Shown in pieces: positions 6,558-10,311 of a DNA stretch of 10,311 nucleotides. The notes under the pieces are model-generated. The model had not been told where the DNA came from and did not search any database. It was given only the letters and a program-made list of their open reading frames with translations. Source of the DNA: an uncultured Flavobacteriales bacterium (GTDB lineage Bacteria; Bacteroidota; Bacteroidia; Flavobacteriales_E; Vicingaceae); the NCBI GenBank assembly GCA_937925525.1, contig CALALS010000058.1:1-10311 (forward strand). The letters run 5' to 3'. The position numbers were made by a program, and so were the translations under genes. How positions within the stretch are numbered: the first letter of the stretch is position 1; the number at the start of each line of letters is the position of its first letter.

Positions 6558-7009
6558 TAGTTTGCAGTTGGTGTAGTTTCCGAATTCTCCTTAGTTGGAG
6601 CAGTTTTCGGAGCCACTACAGTTCCTTTAATTCTTAATATAACAGTTGGTTCAGCCGCATTAGAAGTAATCGTAACAGTTTTATTGATTGGTCCTAAACG
6701 GTTAGTGTCATACTTCACTTTAATTTCACCTGACTCACCCGGCTTGATTGGTTCTTTTGGCCAAGTTGGTACCGTACAACCACAGCTTCCTCTAGCGTTT
6801 GAAATAATTAGTGGAGATTTTCCGGTGTTTTTGAATTTAAAAACTCTAACACCATCACCACCTTGTTCAACTTCACCGTAGTCAACAACATCGGTTTCAA
6901 AAGTTGCAACAGGAGCATTTGGATCTTGCACAGCAGGAGTAGGAGCTTGTGCACTCATAAATAGAACTGTACAAATTGTAAGTCCTAATGTCATCATTGC
7001 TTTTTTCAT
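6557..7009 (-). CDS. DUF1573 domain exported protein (first of a tandem pair)
   Basis: The 150-residue protein has a signal peptide (residues 1-20, ending MSAQA, with likely cleavage near 20-22). A proline/alanine-rich spacer (about 22-34) follows, then a DUF1573 Ig-like domain (about 36-133), and a threonine/proline-rich tail (134-150). Family marks are DYGEVEQGG (43-51), FKFKNTGKSPLIIS (57-70), SCGCTVP (75-81), IKPGESGEIKVKYDTN (88-103) and LRIKGTV (125-131). The protein should be exported to the periplasm or cell surface. Its function is unknown, although family members are very common in Bacteroidota genomes. It leads a two-gene unit with the paralogue immediately downstream (one-base overlap), and a -7 promoter box lies about 36 bases before the start codon. 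Compared with its paralogue it has the standard SCGC signature and an extra low-complexity tail. Confidence 0.92.
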   Translation of the reverse strand: MKKAMMTLGLTICTVLFMSAQAPTPAVQDPNAPVATFETDVVDYGEVEQGGDGVRVFKFKNTGKSPLIISNARGSCGCTVPTWPKEPIKPGESGEIKVKYDTNRLGPINKTVTITSNAAEPTVILRIKGTVVAPKTAPTKENSETTPTAN

Positions 7010-7044
7010 TGTATAAAATTTAATTGTTTTACTTTTTGTTTTTT

Positions 7045-7052
7045 CAAATGTA
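7045..7052 (-). promoter_or_regulatory. Bacteroidota-type -7 promoter box for the DUF1573 pair
   Basis: Minus-strand bases are TACATTTG, an exact match to TAnnTTTG, 35 bases before the first DUF1573 start codon. Initiation about seven bases further on would give a leader of roughly 28 nt. No TTTG -33 element is visible at normal spacing. Confidence 0.5.
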
Positions 7053-7079
7053 TAAAGAATAGTGATTTGTTTTTACTCT

Positions 7080-7099
7080 TTAACAATTCGTTAACAATT
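7080..7099. repeat. Direct repeat TTAACAATT x2 in the divergent promoter region
   Basis: TTAACAATT occurs at 7080-7088 and again at 7091-7099, separated by CG, giving an 11-base period close to one helical turn. The pair lies between the leftward -7 box (7045-7052) and the rightward -7 box (7125-7132). That position would suit an operator or activator site acting on one or both promoters. The region is AT-rich, so chance is a real alternative. Confidence 0.4.
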
Positions 7100-7124
7100 T
7101 AACCAAAACTGTGCCAGAAACTTT

Positions 7125-7132
7125 TAATTTTG
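7125..7132 (+). promoter_or_regulatory. Bacteroidota-type -7 promoter box for the MORN-like gene
   Basis: The bases TAATTTTG match TAnnTTTG exactly, 28 bases before the start codon of the MORN-like gene, predicting a leader of about 20 nt. No -33 TTTG is visible at the usual spacing. Confidence 0.45.
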
Positions 7133-7160
7133 GTGAAGATAGCTTAGTAGGACAAAACTA

Positions 7161-7853
7161 ATGGAAAAAATACTATTCATATTTATTTTTTTATACACTA
7201 ACTGTTTTTTTGCGCAGGATACAATTTATTTTCCAAATGATAGTTTGAAGGCAGTTGGAAAATATTCTGAGGGCTATAAAAGCGGCTTTTGGGTGTGGTA
7301 TTGGTGTAATGGAAGCAAACAATCTGAAGGGAATTATTATAGAGATAATCCTATTGGTAAATGGACTAATTGGAATAAAGATGGGACTATTAATGTAATT
7401 GTTAATTATGATTCTTTAGGACAAAAGGATGGGCAATTTATTGAGTTTAACTATAGGATTTCCGAGACACATGAATTGTGGTATGAAAAAGATAAACTCA
7501 ATGGAAAAGCAATTTGGAAAAGTTTTACTGGAAATATTTTGCTTGAAGGTGAGTATATTGATAATAAAAGAGAAGGTAATTGGAAATGGTATTGGAAGAA
7601 TGGTTTTGTACAAGCGGAAGGAATGATGGTTGATAGTTTATTCCAAGGTCGATGGATATATTATCATGAAAATCTTAATATAGATTGTGTAGGTAAATTT
7701 GTTAATGGGAAAAGGGAAGGGGTTTGGAAATTTTATTGGGAGTTGAATGGAAACATAAAAAAGAAAGGAAAGTTTAAGAATAATAAAGAGGTTGGAGTTT
7801 GGATGTTTTATGATAATACTGGGAAGTTGATTAACAAGAAGAAATATAAATAA
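7161..7853 (+). CDS. Exported MORN-like (YwqK-type) repeat protein
   Basis: This 230-residue protein has a hydrophobic signal peptide (residues 1-19, ending CFFAQ before DTI). The rest consists of about eight tandem units of 24-25 residues, starting near 33, 57, 81, 106, 130, 154, 178 and 203. Each unit follows the pattern G-x-[YF]-x-[DN]-[GN]-x-x-x-G-x-W-x-x-[YW]-x-x-[ND]-G-x-[IL]. The clearest are GEYIDNKREGNWKWYW (130-145) and GKFVNGKREGVWKFYW (178-193); units three and four are the most diverged. MORN-like repeats form extended beta-hairpin stacks used in binding. Automatic pipelines often name such proteins YwqK family antitoxin, but nothing here supports a toxin-antitoxin role: there is no partner gene, and the protein appears exported. 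It is divergent from the DUF1573 pair and 80 bases ahead of valS. The single-copy function is unknown. Confidence 0.85.
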   Translation: MEKILFIFIFLYTNCFFAQDTIYFPNDSLKAVGKYSEGYKSGFWVWYWCNGSKQSEGNYYRDNPIGKWTNWNKDGTINVIVNYDSLGQKDGQFIEFNYRISETHELWYEKDKLNGKAIWKSFTGNILLEGEYIDNKREGNWKWYWKNGFVQAEGMMVDSLFQGRWIYYHENLNIDCVGKFVNGKREGVWKFYWELNGNIKKKGKFKNNKEVGVWMFYDNTGKLINKKKYK

Positions 7854-7909
7854 GTTAAATCGTTTACTTAAACTTCATTAGCTTAACTTCAAACTCCAAA
7901 CGCAATTAC

Positions 7910-7917
7910 TATCTTTG
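7910..7917 (+). promoter_or_regulatory. Bacteroidota-type -7 promoter box for valS
   Basis: The bases TATCTTTG match TAnnTTTG exactly, 16 bases before the first valS ATG, giving a predicted leader of about 10 nt. The same 16-base spacing occurs at the mutL promoter box. No clear -33 element and no T-box-like or leader-peptide structure is visible in the 80-base gap. Confidence 0.55.
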
Positions 7918-7933
7918 TCCATCTAAAAATTGA

Positions 7934-10311
7934 ATGATGGAAATTTCCTCTAAATACGACCCCATAAGTGTAGAAGACAAGTGGTACAGCCACTGGATGA
8001 AAAATGATTTTTTTACCTCTAAACCGGATAATAGGGAGCCATATACCATAGTTATTCCTCCGCCAAACGTAACAGGTGTGTTGCACATGGGGCACATGCT
8101 TAACAACACTATTCAGGATGTGTTAATCCGTAGAGCCAGAATGCAAGGCAAAAATGCCTGCTGGGTGCCGGGAACCGACCATGCTTCTATTGCAACCGAA
8201 GCAAAAGTGGTGAACAAACTAAAAGAAGAAGGAATTAATAAAAATGATTTGTCCAGAGAGGAGTTTTTAAAACATGCCTGGGATTGGACGGATAAGCATG
8301 GCGGAATTATTTTAGAACAACTCAAAAAGTTAGGTGCTTCTTGTGACTGGAGTAGAACCAAATTTACCTTAGATGATGATTTGTATGAATCAGTAATTGA
8401 TGTGTTTATTGATTTGTATAACAAAGGCCACATTTACAGAGGTGTACGAATGGTGAATTGGGATCCGAAAGCCAAAACTGCTTTAAGTGATGAAGAGGTT
8501 GTGCATAAAGAAGTAAACTCAAAACTATATCATGTAAAGTATAAAATTGAAGGTACTGAAGAGTTCATTACTGTTGCCACTACAAGACCGGAAACTATAT
8601 TAGGAGATACAGCGGTTTGTGTAAACCCGAATGATGATCGATATAAAAAACTGGTTGGCAAAAAAGTAATTGTTCCATTGGTAAATCGTTCTGTTCCTGT
8701 TATTTCTGATGAATATGTGGACATGGAGTTTGGAACAGGTTGTCTAAAAATCACACCTGCTCATGATATTAATGACTACAACATTGGCATCAAGCACAAT
8801 TTGGAAGTAATTGATGTATTAAATGAAGACGGAACAATCAGTGAAGCTGCAGGGATGTATGTTGGCTTAGACAGGTTTAAGGCTAGAAAGCAGTCCGCTA
8901 AAGATTTAGAAGAACAAGGTTTGTTGGTAAAAGTGGAAGACATCAAAAATAAAGTAGGTTATTCTGAACGAACCAATGAAGTAATTGAACCCAGACTCTC
9001 TTTGCAATGGTTTTTAGCCATGGAAAAGCTTTCTAAACCTGCATTGGACAATGTGGTTAACGGAAATATTTCTTTTCATCCGCCCAAGTTTATTAATACC
9101 TATAGACACTGGATGGAGAACGTAAAAGACTGGTGTATATCTCGTCAGTTGTGGTGGGGACAAAGAATTCCCGGATGGTTTTACGGAAAAGGAACGCAAG
9201 ACTTTGTAGTTGCCAAAACTCAACAAGAAGCTTTAGAATTAGCTCGTGAAAAATCTTCTAATGATAATTTACAGGCAAATGATTTACGACAAGATGAAGA
9301 TGTGTTAGATACCTGGTTTTCTTCATGGCTGTGGCCAATTTCGGTATTTGACGGAATTAGAAATCCTGACAATGAAGATATCAATTATTACTACCCGACT
9401 CAATCTTTGGTAACCGCCCCTGAAATTATGTTTTTCTGGGTAGCAAGGATGATTATTGCCGGGTATGAGTATAGAAATGAGCTGCCTTTTACAGATGTTT
9501 ATTATACCGGAATTGTAAGAGATAAACAAGGAAGGAAAATGTCGAAAAGTTTGGGTAATTCACCTGACCCGATTGAATTAATGAAAAAATACGGTGCTGA
9601 CGGAGTAAGAGTAGGTATGTTACTTAGTTCACCGGCAGGAAATGATTTGCTTTTTGACGAAGCATTGTGTGAACAAGGCAGAAATTTTTCCAATAAAATT
9701 TGGAATGCTTTTAGGTTATTAAAAACACTAGAGGTTGATGAAAACTTGCCTCAACCAAAATCTTCTGAATTTGCGGTTCAGTGGATGAAAGAATCGATTG
9801 CTCAAAAGCTTACTGTAATTAATGAAATGTATGGTAAGTTTAGAATGTCCGATGCCTTAATGGAAACCTATAAATTAGTTTGGGATGAGTTCTGTGCATG
9901 GTATTTAGAAATGGTAAAACCTGAATTTGGAAAACCAATAGATGCTAAAACTTACAATGAAAGCATTTCTATTTTAGAAGATGTGTTAAAAATATTGCAT
10001 CCTTTTATGCCATTTATTACAGAAGAAATTTGGCATTTAGTAAAAGAAAGGGAGGATAAAGATTGTGTGATAGTGGCACAATGGCCACTTGCCGATGCTA
10101 ATAGTGAATTAGTGGAAGAATTTGAATTGGTGAAAGCGATTATTTCAAACATCAGAAACTTTAGAAAAAGTAAAAATCTCTCACCGAAAGAAACTGTTGA
10201 GTTGTTTTATCAAGACATAAAGTTAGTTGATGTAGAAAAATACAAAGAGACTATTGTGAAATTAGCGAATGTTTCTGAAATAAAAACAGTTGCTGATAAA
10301 CCAACATCTTC
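7934..10311 (+). CDS. valS: Valyl-tRNA synthetase (C-terminus beyond window)
   Basis: This open frame gives 792 residues and continues past the window edge; the family is usually about 880 residues, so the missing part should be the C-terminal coiled-coil tRNA-binding arm. It charges tRNA-Val with valine in the cytosol and edits mischarged threonine. Class I catalytic motifs are present: HMGH (51-54, in PNVTGVLHMGH) and KMSKS (535-539, followed by LGNSPDP). GTDHASIATE (80-89) is typical of ValRS. The editing domain is marked by TTRPETILGDTAV starting at residue 216. ISRQLWWGQRIPGW (402-415) and DVLDTWFSSW (456-465) belong to the catalytic fold, and the anticodon-binding helical domain begins near 640. 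Two adjacent ATG codons (7934 and 7937) are possible starts; the first is used here, without strong evidence. It has its own -7 box and is probably transcribed independently of the MORN-like gene. Confidence 0.98.
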   Translation, partial: MMEISSKYDPISVEDKWYSHWMKNDFFTSKPDNREPYTIVIPPPNVTGVLHMGHMLNNTIQDVLIRRARMQGKNACWVPGTDHASIATEAKVVNKLKEEGINKNDLSREEFLKHAWDWTDKHGGIILEQLKKLGASCDWSRTKFTLDDDLYESVIDVFIDLYNKGHIYRGVRMVNWDPKAKTALSDEEVVHKEVNSKLYHVKYKIEGTEEFITVATTRPETILGDTAVCVNPNDDRYKKLVGKKVIVPLVNRSVPVISDEYVDMEFGTGCLKITPAHDINDYNIGIKHNLEVIDVLNEDGTISEAAGMYVGLDRFKARKQSAKDLEEQGLLVKVEDIKNKVGYSERTNEVIEPRLSLQWFLAMEKLSKPALDNVVNGNISFHPPKFINTYRHWMENVKDWCISRQLWWGQRIPGWFYGKGTQDFVVAKTQQEALELAREKSSNDNLQANDLRQDEDVLDTWFSSWLWPISVFDGIRNPDNEDINYYYPTQSLVTAPEIMFFWVARMIIAGYEYRNELPFTDVYYTGIVRDKQGRKMSKSLGNSPDPIELMKKYGADGVRVGMLLSSPAGNDLLFDEALCEQGRNFSNKIWNAFRLLKTLEVDENLPQPKSSEFAVQWMKESIAQKLTVINEMYGKFRMSDALMETYKLVWDEFCAWYLEMVKPEFGKPIDAKTYNESISILEDVLKILHPFMPFITEEIWHLVKEREDKDCVIVAQWPLADANSELVEEFELVKAIISNIRNFRKSKNLSPKETVELFYQDIKLVDVEKYKETIVKLANVSEIKTVADKPTS

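Noticed and set aside
7161..7853. Antitoxin of a toxin-antitoxin pair, from the YwqK family label
   Set aside because: No candidate toxin gene is adjacent, and the protein carries a signal peptide.
7852..7889. AAGTTAA...TTAACTT inverted repeat between the MORN-like gene and valS as a terminator
   Set aside because: The stem is seven AT-rich pairs around a long loop with no T-tract; too weak to call.
7889..10152. Minus-strand open frames of 63-106 codons opposite valS
   Set aside because: They are antisense to an intact ValRS frame with all catalytic motifs and have no family features of their own.

Overview
The window looks like a chromosomal segment from a member of the Bacteroidota, most likely a Flavobacteriales-type organism. 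The DNA is AT-rich. Genes start without clear Shine-Dalgarno sequences. Copies of the Bacteroidota -7 promoter box (TAnnTTTG) lie just upstream of most transcription units. Several gene families are typical of the phylum: paired rhomboids behind mutL, DUF1573 proteins, and MORN-like repeat proteins. No phage, IS, CRISPR, rRNA or tRNA signal was seen, and no gap between genes exceeds about 150 bases.

Positions 1-4155 (minus strand) hold a tightly packed operon read mutL -> rhomboid protease -> second rhomboid protease -> membrane-anchored metallophosphoesterase. Each junction overlaps by 1 or 4 bases (TAATG, TAATG, ATGA), so translation is probably coupled. The metallophosphoesterase runs off the left edge. 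MutL has an intact ATPase domain but a degraded C-terminal endonuclease motif.

Positions 4254-6086 (minus strand) encode an M20 dipeptidase followed three bases later by a small LEA14-type lipoprotein. Positions 6144-7009 (minus strand) encode two exported DUF1573 proteins in tandem. The start of the second one contains a hairpin plus T-tract that reads as an intrinsic terminator, placed just after the stop codon of the first.

A 151-base divergent intergenic region (7010-7160) carries a -7 box for each direction and a 9-bp direct repeat between them. To its right, on the plus strand, lie an exported eight-repeat MORN-like protein (7161-7853) and then valS, valyl-tRNA synthetase, which runs off the right edge before its C-terminal tail.

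Most of the content is ordinary core metabolism, repair and envelope genes. No wholly new system is evident. The points most worth checking are the intragenic terminator-like element, the large periplasmic insertion beside the active site of the second rhomboid, and the altered MutL nuclease motif.
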